From: Takakia lepidozioides
Taxonomy: Eukaryota > Streptophyta > Takakiopsida > Takakiales > Takakiaceae
NCBI GenBank assembly: GCA_030704615.1
Contig: JAKLZA010000171.1
Span: forward strand, 1-25,000
Direction of reading: 5' to 3'
Length of the DNA: 25,000 nt
The notes beneath the pieces are model-generated. The model was given only the letters and a program-made list of their open reading frames with translations. It did no database searches and had not been told where the DNA came from. Positions within the stretch are counted from its first letter, which is position 1, and every line of letters starts with the position of its first letter. The position numbers were made by a program, and so were the translations under genes. This document shows, piece by piece, positions 9,867-18,245 of this stretch.

Positions 9867-10148
9867 TGTTGACAGAGTTTATAAATCTACACACATCTAC
9901 AACGAGATTCCACAGCCAGAGTCCTACGATCTGTATATTCAGACATGAGAGAGAGAGAAAACAGTAAGTGAGAGACAAGCAAGACAACTATTCTTGATTC
10001 TTGAAAAACAAGATAACATAATAGTCGGGCTTCACGTCTATCTGTATTTTGTCCAGTAACGAGCAGTCAAATTTGACCAGCTGTCACTAATTTAAAATCA
10101 AACTCCTCATGATGAAGGTGTGTGGATGTAAATCGTTGTAATCCTACA
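9867..10148 (-). repeat. C2 5' LTR
   Basis: A 282-bp partner of 5139-5421 with TG...CA ends on the minus strand. It is followed at 10149 by the second ATAAC. Confidence 0.95.
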
Positions 10149-10385
10149 ATAACCACTGCATATTGGCTTGTTCCTCATCTAAGGCCCCATATCTTGCATC
10201 ACCTAATTGAGAGATTGATTTAGACTCGATTGAGATGGGAATCCGAATAAGAAACATAGCCTGGCTACGCTTCTCCACTAGGTGGTCTTCGATGTCTTCG
10301 ATCAATAGAACAAACATTTGTCGATAAAACTGTGCTTCTTTAAGGACAGGAGATAATTGGATGAAAAATCTGGAGGAAAACTCTG
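10144..10385 (-). pseudogene. Open minus-strand exon of an unknown gene, cut by C2 at its 3' end
   Basis: From a good splice-acceptor-like sequence (TACTCCTTGCAG ending at 10386) the minus strand is open for about 80 codons. It includes FFIQLSPVLKEAQFYRQ, LLIEDIEDHLVEKRSQ and GALDEEQANMQW. The frame runs into the target site of C2. With C2 removed it would stop at a TAG two codons after the Trp. With C2 present it ends on a TAG inside the LTR, one residue longer. Upstream (about 10530-10640) two overlapping frames, EEIHDQLAD and LAERLEEHLDIHKG, look like more of the same gene with a frameshift. I do not recognise the product, and it could be a chance open frame. Confidence 0.3.
10149..10153. 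repeat. C2 target site duplication, right copy (ATAAC)
   Basis: Identical to 5134-5138. Confidence 0.9.
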
Positions 10386-10644
10386 CTGCAAGGAGTAAAA
10401 CTTTGAACTATATAATGGAAGCTTGCAGCTCCACAATATTTATGATTTCCCTACCGATTTTGACATTGTTTTCCCATGCTTACTGCAAAAATCGTTTTGA
10501 GCCTCCATTCAAAAACTATCCTTTGTGGATATCCAAATGTTCCTCCAGCCTTTCTGCGAGTATCTGCTAGTTGGTCATGGATCTCTTCTAATGTATGTGA
10601 AAGCATATGTGTCTATCGGTTGACATTCCAAAATGTTTCTGTTG

Positions 10645-11253
10645 GTGTTCAAGTATCATCGAAGCTATGATGCGACCATGGACATGTGGCGAGAACGCCC
10701 CTGCGCTCTAGTAAGTGGGGTAAAATACATTGATGATGTGTTTGCACAGCCAAGCCCAACAGCATGACTGTTTGATGATATATGTTTAGATGAATGATTT
10801 GGAGAAATGCTTTTTGCGTGAATTCGTTCAACCCATAGCAATTGGGTCTAGGCTTGGCTATGTCTAAGCTGTGCTTGAGGCCAAAAATCATTTGATGTAA
10901 TTGCCCTTAACATTGCCACACTTTAGAGGAAGATGAGAGGAAGAGGTGAGATATTTTTCTCATGAGTACCGATTCAATGATTCCCAGTTGAACACATATT
11001 AATGAACATTAGAAGACACTGGCCTTTTCCAGCTTAAGCGAGGAGCAATGCACAGTCAAAATGTGCGTACTTGTACACGCCTGTGAATCGTGAAGACCCA
11101 CGGGAGAATCCTTGAGAGTTCCTGTTGATCAGCACATAATTATATCTATGAGTTCTACAGCATGTGTAGGAATTCCAAATTGCCTGTTCAACGTTCCATT
11201 AGATTCCATATTTCATGCAATAAATTATCCACTAATTTATATGTCTTTTGAAG
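10645..11253. other. Unassigned DNA
   Basis: No convincing gene, repeat or RNA is visible. The open frames are short and lack family features. Confidence 0.5.
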
Positions 11254-11602
11254 TTCTCTTATCAGAGGCTGGCTAGGGATTTATACCACAGAGGAAGGTA
11301 CAGATCTGGCTTTAGTCACTTCCTATGTGAAAAGTAATCCGACGGAAGCATAATGTTAGCAAAGGAAGTTAGTTATTAGTCTTGGAGATAGTCCCAATCA
11401 TATAAGAAAATGCTCCTGAAGATATGGAACGTCATATACATATTATAATGGAGAAACTTCTGTAACACATTCTTATACACAAATGAACCGTACATTCATC
11501 TCTAGGTCCACTCTACACAAGCATTCATCTCTATCCAATCACTCGACATGCGCATCGTGATGAGATGAGATGCATTCTTATGTATCAACATAGCACTTGA
11601 AA
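11254..11602. repeat. Duplicated segment, copy A, left part
   Basis: Aligns with 18043-18433 from TTCTCTTATCAGAGGCTGG to TAGCACTTGAAAA with scattered substitutions and small indels. Copy B carries an extra 35-bp tandem unit absent here. The segment probably lies 3' of the minus-strand gene present in both copies. Confidence 0.85.
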
Positions 11603-11612
11603 ACACTCGCAA

Positions 11613-12130
11613 GCTTGTGTTCCGATGCCTTTACAAACAATTGTAATTTCAATGCAAGTTATTGCGACGACAAAGGCAGGACGACTTCTGCACCTGGCAC
11701 CAAAATGTCGCTTTATGGAGCCACTTGTCCCAGTCGACATCGCTGAAAGGCCCCACAAAATGAAAGTTGTTTGTCTAACAGAGGACAGGGTCAGAGTTCT
11801 AGATCTTAAGCGATGGCACCTTGTGTTTTGGTTCCACCATTGCCATTGCAAGCCTATGCCACTTCTCATGTGTTATTTCTGGCTTGCCACTCTTGTTCCA
11901 ATGGAGCCGCACCTAGTCCATGAATCCTGCACTGAGACTAGGATCAGCTATACGAAGCTGTTTGGTGAACGTTGTGACAACGTTTTTGCGGCATAAGTCC
12001 GTTGCTTTGTTGATGGCCTGCTCAATTCCACGATAGGGACAACTTCTCAGTACCTCGTATGCATGTGCCCCCACTTTCGTGGGTGAATCTTCTTCAACAT
12101 CGTTCCTTCTCGAGTCTCCAACCACTACAG
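11613..12130. other. Ambiguous coding-like stretch, both strands
   Basis: The plus strand is open for 123 codons (11625-11996) with VPVDIAERPHKMKVV and EDRVRVLDLKRWHL. The minus strand from 12130 downward reads KVGAHAYEVLRSCPYRG, FTKQLRIADPSLSAGFMD and, after a TAG, VRLHWNKSGKPEITHEKWHR, which also looks protein-like but has several stops. I cannot decide which strand was coding and recognise no family. The minus reading would belong to a gene other than the SWIM fragment. Confidence 0.3.
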
Positions 12131-12164
12131 TCCGGGGAGAAGGAGAGAACATGCTGCTGGTAGT

Positions 12165-13017
12165 GGAGTCTGACTGTACAGAGGCAATGTGGCATATAGA
12201 ACGGACTCCCAAGGATCAAAAGTCAAGTGTGTCGCTATTAGAGCACCCTCATTTCAGAAGTGCACCGCCCAGATTTCGAAGGGGACATGCGGAACTCCTG
12301 CCTCGACATTCACCAGCTTGTTCAAGCATTACATGTCGTGGGAGTCTAGGCCTCACAAGTTTTGGTTCTGCCCGGATGACATTGTGCGTTGTGTCATGGG
12401 GACTGTTCGGGATTCTGTGATAATGAAGCCTCAAATTCCAGCTGTGTGGCCAGTGAAGTTAGGAACCACACTCTCCAAATTGGAAATTAACATGCTGGAG
12501 GAGGCCGGGTTTCGCCTTCTGAGAGGCCCAACTGTCGTAACGCCGGTTTCTCTAATGGCTTTCCCTTCCAACTTTCCTGCATGTCCTCGACAGGGCAACG
12601 ATTGGTCCACAAAAAGGAATGGAAATGCGGTATTTTGGGTTGAGGCTGATGCAGATAATGAGTACAAGATAAAGTCTGCTAGAACCCTGCAGTGTCGCGT
12701 CACCCAAATTGTGAATGTCCCCCTTGTCAGACTATAGGCGGATGCATACCATGGCGACCTCTAGATCGGATGTTCATGACAGGACCTATGAGATTACTAT
12801 TGGAGATTTTCCTAGTTGTACTTGTCCGGACTTTCAGAATACGCTCTCAAGCTCTTTTGGTAAGAGAGGCAAATTTGTCCCGTGCAAGCATCTTAACTAC
12901 ATCTACATTCAGAGGATGTTTTGCGATCCTAAACGAGACACGTATATTCACCAATGTACATTAGGACCCAATGACGTTCATACATTACTGCAGCGAGATA
13001 GTTCGGGTTCAATTTGA
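12165..13017 (+). pseudogene. SWIM-type zinc-finger protein fragment
   Basis: The C-terminal frame (12715-13017) contains YEITIGDFPSCTCPDF and KFVPCKHLNYIYIQRMF. The C-x-C, 19 residues, C-x-H pattern at 12817-12891 fits the SWIM zinc finger (CxCx(n)CxH), a DNA- or protein-binding module found in plant regulators and in MuDR-like transposases. The frame ends at a TGA at 13015-13017. Upstream, 12189-12700 is open in another frame with HKFWFCPDDIVRCVMGTVRD and LEINMLEEAGFRLLRGP. The two frames disagree near 12700, so a frameshift or a lost intron breaks the gene. It has no intact N-terminus and lies inside the 2.3-kb insertion, so it is either insert cargo or a transposase remnant. Confidence 0.55.
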
Positions 13018-13376
13018 GATGTAGTCGGGATTTGCATTGCAACTCTGCCGGTTATTATGTCATGTCAGTGTTATGAAAATCTGAAGTGTATCCGACTTTG
13101 GAGATGGCTTCGTGCTAGTGAATGACAACATTTTCTTAGAATGAGATCAATCTTCAATCTTGTTTTGCAATCAATATTTGGTTTCAATCTTGTTTTGCAA
13201 TACATGTTTGTGTTCCAACCAGGTGGACTTGCAGATAGCTTCGTGCTGGTTATTGGCAATGAAGGCCATTGAAATCTACATTTTTTCCAATGTCACATTG
13301 ATCTACGTCCGCCACAATTTTTTTTGCTCGATCAATCGTGTTTTGCACAATTGGTTATGACTACACATTCTATAAG
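13018..13376. other. Region downstream of the SWIM fragment, nothing recognised
   Basis: AT-rich DNA with a small internal repeat (CAATCTTGTTTTGCAAT twice, about 13152 and 13185, and TCGTGTTTTGCACAATT near 13336). It may be 3' UTR. Confidence 0.4.
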
Positions 13377-13590
13377 ATGAATGAATGAGATGAATGAGAT
13401 GAATGTTATAAATGAGATGAATCCGATGAATGTCATGAATGTTCTTTTACAAACAATCTTATTTCAGTCATTCATGGTACATTCATCCAATCATTTTTCA
13501 TCCCACATTCATCCATTCATTCATCTTTGCCATTCATCCTTGCTTACCTTCATCGAGAAGTTTTTCGTGCACATTCATCTCAAATTTTCT
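13377..13590. repeat. Degenerate GATGAAT microsatellite with inverted ATTCATC partner
   Basis: Positions 13377-13442 are built from GATGAATGA/GAATGTCAT units. From about 13468 to 13590 the sequence is dominated by the reverse complement (CATTCATCC, CATTCATTCATC, ACATTCATC). The two halves could form an imperfect foldback. Related ATTCATCTCTA motifs also lie at 11495-11532 and 18312-18323. Confidence 0.75.
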
Positions 13591-13785
13591 TGCATGGAGG
13601 TTGGCGTCTTCGGTCCCGGCATGGTATGTTACCCTCCAATTTGCACAAGTTTGCGTCCACGACAATAAGCCCTGCTTCTTCCACGGTTATTCGCTCCACT
13701 TCCATTTTCTGCTCAAGCTTAAAATGTGCTCACGCTTAAGGGAATCTGCTCACACTTAGTGCGCTCACGTTAGCACGCTTACGCG

Positions 13786-13941
13786 CTAGCTGCTCTCCTT
13801 TGAACCATTTAACATTGACATCATACTTGTCCAGTAACTTTAAGAAGGCATGTACAAGACACTCTAGCTGCTCTCCTTTGAACCATTTAACATTGACATC
13901 ATACTTGTCCAGTAACTTTAAGAAGGCATGTAGAAGACACT
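13786..13941 (-). repeat. 78-bp tandem duplication (26 codons)
   Basis: The unit occurs at 13786-13863 and 13864-13941 with one or two differences. On the minus strand it is open in both copies and gives a 26-residue repeat containing HAFLKLLDKYDVNVKWFKG. The length is a multiple of three, so the frame is kept across the junction. The reading frame spans 13736-14038 and has no recognised domain. Confidence 0.9.
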
Positions 13942-13946
13942 CGCAA

Positions 13947-14691
13947 AGTTGTACTGCATTGATTGATCGGTGGTTATATAATATATACATGACGTGCCTT
14001 CTAAAGTTATATAAGCAGCAAGCAGTTTCATACCACAATCTTACATCGAAAAAATTGTCATATGCAGATCAAATGGTTTTGCCCCGTCTAGCAGGTTCAA
14101 AGAAGGGCAATGCTTCTTCCATCTTCACAGATTTTCGAGTGTTGAAAGGACCACAAGCTTCAAATCGAAAAACATATTTAGCCCATGCTTTCTCCAGTTC
14201 TATATCATCTCCTGCTGACAACGAGGGCACTTGACCTGCAACATACGACTGACCACAACTAGCGAGGCAATTTGGGTTACAAGCGCCAAATTTGAAAAAA
14301 AGACATGCGTAAGCAACCCTGTCAAGATCTATTCTACATGATTACCGTCCAATCTAATCAAAAGAAAGAGACTAAAGACAAGGAGGTCGGATACAAATTT
14401 GACCCCATCTTGTTTATTACTATGCCGAATCGACCTTGGCTCAATGCTGATAGGAATAAAAAGCATAAGGAACAAATCGTTTACCTAACACTCAACGTTC
14501 GGCCGAGCCGATGCACCAAAAACAATTCCTGTGAACAGTCATAAAACTACAAAGCCAAACATAGCTTGAGCAGGAGTGTTCATGCGGGGTATTAATGCAT
14601 CGGGACAATATTTATGACACTGACTTTTGATGAAGACGTGAAAATATGCAAACCTGCAGCAGCAGCAGCAGCCAGCAAAGCACTTCCGACA
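13947..14691. repeat. Duplicated segment, copy A, right part
   Basis: Aligns with 18434-19215 from GTACTGCATTGAT to GCACTTCCGACA. It holds the last two exons of a minus-strand gene. Beyond 14691 copy A continues into more of that gene, while copy B switches to unrelated sequence. Confidence 0.88.
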
Positions 14692-14870
14692 TCTTTATCA
14701 TACTGACGCAGTTCTCCTGTCGAAGTATCCCTCCAATGAACCGGAATACCTCCACCATGAGAAACCGAAGACAACTTGGCAGCAACAATGTAAGTCTGCG
14801 TGCAGGAACTGTAGACAAACGCCCTGTTAGAATTATCAAACCTTCCAGCAGCGCACCATCCGGCTAATTA
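14060..14870 (-). pseudogene. 3' part of an unrecognised two-exon gene, copy A
   Basis: Exon a (about 14654-14870) reads GWCAAGRFDNSNRAFVYSSC, TYIVAAKLSSVSHGGG, HWRDTSTGELRQYDKD and an Ala run. It is followed by a donor (GCAG/GTTTGC), an intron of about 420 bp and an acceptor (TTGCAG/GTCAAG). The splice is in phase and enters exon b at VPSLSAGDD. The same frame is maintained in copy B, which supports a real gene. In copy A exon b has a 1-bp insertion near 14176 and a 13-bp deletion near 14145 that together restore the frame after a scrambled stretch. Another 1-bp change brings an early stop. I do not recognise the family and see no membrane segment or signal peptide in this part. Confidence 0.5.
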
Positions 14871-14871
14871 A

Positions 14872-15081
14872 GTGATCTCCACATGCTCACCGATTCTATA
14901 GGAACACAATTATTGACTACATTGGAGTAGTTGGTATTCTTTTGCACTTGTAGTTAATTGAGCCCTTTACATTTAGTAGGCTTAGCGGTGCCACTTGTGT
15001 ATATATTGCTGGCCTTGCTATGGCAGCCATATTGTATTCCGGTTCTACGTCCTTGGATGTATAGTGCTCTTCATTTTATCA
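14872..15081 (+). repeat. 3' portion of a 5' LTR, third copia element
   Basis: The LTR end (...CATTTTATCA) touches the PBS at 15082. A TATA-like TGTGTATATATTG lies at 14995-15007, about 75 bp upstream, as expected for an LTR promoter. I cannot place the LTR start and see no second LTR in the window. Confidence 0.55.
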
Positions 15082-15093
15082 TGGTATCAGAGC
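15082..15093 (+). promoter_or_regulatory. Canonical copia primer binding site (tRNA-iMet 3' end)
   Basis: TGGTATCAGAGC is the standard plant copia PBS, complementary to the 3' acceptor end of initiator tRNA-Met. It differs from the internal half-tRNA site used by C1 and C2. Confidence 0.9.
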
Positions 15094-15311
15094 TAGACAG
15101 AAGGGGGACCGTGGGAATGCTGAAAGTGTTAGAGGTACTAGAAAAACCTTTGGTGTGTAGCACTGCTCCACCATCCGTACGTTGTTGTAGACAGGGAGTC
15201 TTCATCATTTTTTTTTTGTCTTTGTGGACACTGCTCCAAAGCAATTGAGTATCTGTCGACTATCGTAGTGTCTATCTCACCATTGACGTGTTCTCAGATT
15301 TCGTTGCCATC

Positions 15312-16155
15312 ATGTCTCATCTCGTAGAAAACTCTATCACTGAGACCAACAAGCTTATAGTTCAGTCAAACTACAGTGTCTCTGGAAGTTTAAGATTCGT
15401 ATATTCTTATGAGAGAAGATCTTCTTGACTTTGTAAAAGAGTCACGTGGTCAGGTGAAAGTGAGGAAGAGGTCTTCGATCGTCATAAAAGAAGGGCTCTT
15501 ACGATTATAAACTTGTCTGTCTCAAATAAGATCATCCCTTACATCCAAAACCTGCAAAAGCCCAAGGAAATTTGGGATACCCTGTCAAATCTGTATGAGG
15601 TCAAAGCTTCTTCTCGTAGATTACTCATCGGGAACAAACTGACGAACCTCAAGATGGAGGAAGATACTCCAATGGACAACTTCCTTGAAAATGTCAAAGA
15701 TCTCCTAAATCAATTTGCGGGATTGGGTGAGAAAATTTCTGATGATATCATTGTGGAAATGGTATTAAATGCTCTCCCTGATAGCTACGAGTTTTACGTG
15801 CAGTCAATAACTCAGTACTCAAAGGGACCTTCCATCTATGGAAGAGCTTATAGCTAAGCTTCTTCATGAAGAAAGCAGACGTGAACTCCCGCAACAAGAA
15901 GAAGGACGAGGACGGAAGTTAGCCCATACTCACAAACACTTTGACGATGACAAAGAGCTTGGAGGTGGGAAACAAGTGTTTGACAAGAAGCTAAGCGGGT
16001 GCAACTGATGCGGAAGGTTTGGGCATTGGGCCAAACATTGTGCTGTGCCATATGAAGAAATTCTTAAACAACGAGCCCAACAAGTGAACGCGGTAGAAGA
16101 GGATTGTGAACCAAACGAGCAGTACGATAGTGACGCTCCTCACAACCACCGCTGA
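15312..16155 (+). pseudogene. Copia gag (UBN2 type), third element
   Basis: The ATG at 15312 (MSHLVENSITETNKL) begins a copia gag. A frameshift near 15375 leads into WKFKIRIFLMREDLLDF. The main frame carries RRALTIINLSVSNKIIPYIQ, KPKEIWDTLSNLYE, KLTNLKMEEDTPMDNFL and VLNALPDSYE. It ends early at 15855 after another frameshift. Reading resumes in the next frame with SMEELIAKLLHEESRREL, a basic linker and the zinc knuckle at 16000-16041. There one codon is a TGA stop (CN-stop-CGRFGHWAKHC). No protease, integrase or RT follows on this strand. Confidence 0.85.
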
Positions 16156-16182
16156 GATGATTGAAGCGGCCACTGCTTGTAT

Positions 16183-16970
16183 GGAAGGTCATCAACATAG
16201 AGAATAAGCATCACGATCTTTCCATTTCCTTTTTCACGCATGTAATAGAGATTGTAATCTGCGTTGCTATGCAACAAACCTTACGATTTTAGGTACGTAT
16301 CTATCTTTGAGAACCATGCACGTGGAGCTTGTTTGAGGCCATATAATGCCTTGAGCAGCTTACATACCTTTGATATGTTCCCTGGTGATGCAAATCCCTG
16401 TGGTTGCTCCATAAACACTTCTTCCTTTAGTTCCCCATTCAAGAAGGCGGTTTTTACGTCCAAGTGGTAGATACGCCAACCTGAATGTGCAGCAAGGGCA
16501 ACCACCGCCCTTATAGTACCCCATTTTACGACAGGTGCAAATGTCTCTTCAAAGTCTATTCCTTCATTCCGCTGAAATCCACGAGCAACCCAATGCGCCT
16601 TGAGTTTATCTGTAGAACCATCTGCTTTTCTCTTCGCACGATAAACCCATTTGGCAGTTATCGGCCTCTTTCCAGGAGGAAGGTCGACTAATTGCCAAGT
16701 TTGATTTTTATAAATAGAATCAATCTCCTATTGCACGGCTTCTTTCCACCTAGAAGATTAAGATGCCTCCTCAAAATCAGCTAGCTCAAAAGGAACCTCC
16801 ACTGCATGCACATAATCATCCATTAGATATGCAGGTTTTTTCGTTGTTCTCTTGGATCTTCTAACCTCTTCCTCTTGAGTCTCTGTTGTAGCTGGTGGAA
16901 CAATTTTCAGATTTATAGGAGCAGATTCATGGATGTTATATTTCGGGGAGTACGTTATACATGAGTTCTC
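16183..16970 (-). pseudogene. Copia reverse transcriptase fragment, inverted relative to the adjacent gag
   Basis: The minus strand from about 16960 downward carries the integrase-RT linker (VRRSKRTTKKPAYLMDDY), then RWKEAV, KNQTWQLVDLPPGKR, ITAKWVYRAKRKADG, GFQRNEGIDFEETFAPVVKW, IYHLDVKTAFLNGEL (motif A with its Asp) and LKALYGLKQAPRAW. It ends in ILYVDDL at 16185-16200 (active site). Two stops lie near 16730-16765 and a break follows TYLKS at 16281. The fragment ends abruptly just past YVDD, exactly where the plus-strand gag region ends. Either an internal segment of one element was inverted or two elements were joined. The sequence (YVDD, RAKRKADG) is of a different lineage from C1 and C2. 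Confidence 0.9.
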
Positions 16971-17765
16971 ATGTGATTTAGCTGTAAGTAGTCTTCATCA
17001 TCAGGTACCGAACATGTATGTCAAACTTCTGCCAGTTTGAACATCCTTATGTGTCAACAACCCAAGACTGTTTTATGTGACCAGGAAACCTAAATGATCT
17101 CTAAATAGCCAAGATTCAATTTCCCAGTACTGCTAACTGGGTTACTGCTAGACAATTCTCATGAGGACTGCACCTTCAGTAGGTGGATTGAGTAGACTGG
17201 ATTAATTCCATATTTGAGATGAAACCTTGTATATCCTAGCGTAACAGTGCCAGCGATTTTGCAGAGGTAATCCAGGTAATCTAGGGCTTTCTGGTCCCCT
17301 TCTAGCTAGGTCAATTGACAAACTTTGTAAAATTGACAAATTTTGTAAGCTGCCCATAAACGATCATAAATCTGTGAAATGCTATTGAACATACTTACGT
17401 GTTCAGTCATTATGCCCTAGTATGCAGTTACACTTCCACCAGACTATTGATCTCCATGGACAAATTAAATCACTTTCTTCTGTAGCCATTTCAATTTGGT
17501 TGTTACGTTTGGATCTTGATGTAATCTGTTCATACTTGCAGCAACTGAAGTTCACTATACGTTTGTGAATACGCATCTAATTACAGGAGGCTTGGCTGAC
17601 AAGGGAGCACTCCGGAGGAGCGTACACAAGTGTGTCATTTTGACATAACTAAGCCAACTCTGCATTACAGAAATTTCACTTGGTACCGCCAGCCACATGA
17701 TAGTGAATACAAATATATTGTTACGAATCTTAGGGAACTGTCGTTAGAATTTGAACATGAATCTG
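16971..17765. other. Unassigned AT-rich DNA
   Basis: No open frame, repeat or RNA gene that I can support. Short direct repeats such as GACAAACTTTGTAAAATT/GACAAATTTTGTAAGC (about 17318-17350) are present. Confidence 0.5.
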
Positions 17766-17779
17766 TAGGGTACGCCTCC

Positions 17780-17880
17780 GGGTCCCGAAATGAGCCCCAC
17801 CACGAGGCGGTAGCCGAGTGGCAGGGCTCATTCGGGTAATCCCCTCCACCCGGGGACTTACCGTGCGTGAAGAACGCACA
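17780..17880. other. GC-rich cluster of hairpins
   Basis: CCCGAAATGAGCCC (17784-17797) faces GGGCTCATTCGGG (17824-17836), a near-perfect inverted repeat with one bulged A and a 26-base loop. Just after it come CCCC/GGGG (17841-17855) and GTGCGT/ACGCAC (17863-17879). The block is much richer in GC than its surroundings. It could be a structured RNA, a small foldback element or transferred organelle DNA. I cannot identify it. Confidence 0.5.
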
Positions 17881-17925
17881 GGGAACCCACAGGGAGCTGT
17901 TGTGATGCACTGGCCAACCTGGCAC

Positions 17926-18042
17926 GTAGATTATAGGATTCTGATCACTGCAACAGCCTTACAAGTTTAAGCTCACTGGTTTCCATCGCGGTAAACAGCT
18001 GACGCACGTGTAAGATAATGTCAGCAGAAATGCTATATTTGC
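17926..18042. other. Short unassigned spacer before copy B
   Basis: Nothing recognised. Homology to copy A begins at about 18043. Confidence 0.5.
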
Positions 18043-18177
18043 TTCTCTTATCAGAGGCTGGCTAGGTATTTATACCACACGAGAACCTGTACAGATCTGG
18101 CTTTAGTCAATTCCTATGTGAAAAGTAATCCACGAAAACAAAATGTTAGCAAAGTATAATTATGAGTCCTGGAGATC

Positions 18178-18245
18178 GTCCCAATCATATTAGAAAATGC
18201 TCCTGAAGATGTGTCCCAATCACATTAGAAAATGCTCCTGAAGAT
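18178..18245. repeat. 35-bp tandem duplication private to copy B
   Basis: GTCCCAATCATATTAGAAAA... at 18178 and GTCCCAATCACATTAGAAAA... at 18213 repeat with one difference. Copy A has a single unit at about 11391. Confidence 0.9.

Larger units (their letters stand above)
5139..10148 (-). mobile_element. Ty1/copia LTR retrotransposon C2, full length but coding-defective
   Basis: A 5010-bp element with both LTRs (5139-5421 and 9867-10148), a perfect 5-bp target duplication, PBS, PPT and gag-PR-IN-RT-RH order on the minus strand. The LTRs differ by 6 substitutions and two small indels (2 and 3 bp), about 2 percent, so the insertion is younger than C1. I count in-frame stops near 9448, 8775, 8193, 7707, 6323, 6279 and 5853. 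Frameshifts lie near 9716, 9045, 6790 and 5950. The frame is otherwise continuous from 9044 to 6795. It belongs to the same lineage as C1, judging from the shared PBS, PPT, DGGA protease and similar domains. Confidence 0.96.
11603..13946. mobile_element. About 2.3-kb insertion in copy A, flanked by 10-bp direct repeats
   Basis: Copy B reads straight across this position (GAAAAAAGTGG at about 18430). Copy A instead has 2.3 kb here. ACACTCGCAA occurs at both edges (11603-11612 and 13937-13946), which could be a target duplication of the 8-11 bp typical of Mutator-like elements. I see no clear terminal inverted repeats. The insert carries a SWIM zinc-finger gene fragment, a microsatellite foldback and a 78-bp tandem duplication. 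It could also be an ordinary microhomology-mediated insertion, or the sequence deleted from copy B. Confidence 0.5.

Noticed and set aside
10649-10891. 80-codon minus-strand frame as a gene
   Set aside because: Its composition is unremarkable, it has no motif, and no splice or start context supports it.
11625-11996. Plus-strand 123-codon frame as a confident gene
   Set aside because: The opposite strand also reads protein-like in part and neither matches a known family, so it is kept only as an ambiguous stretch.
11603-13946. Terminal inverted repeats for the 2.3-kb insert
   Set aside because: The two ends share only a few scattered bases (CTTGTGTT... against CTTCTACA...), too weak to call.
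16971-17765. Second LTR of the third copia element
   Set aside because: No stretch matches the visible LTR end at 14872-15081 and no PPT was found.
17805-17825. Possible tRNA (GGTAGCCGAGTGGCA resembles a tRNA D-arm)
   Set aside because: No T-arm with GTTCGAATCC, no matching acceptor stem, and the bases are part of the loop of a larger hairpin.
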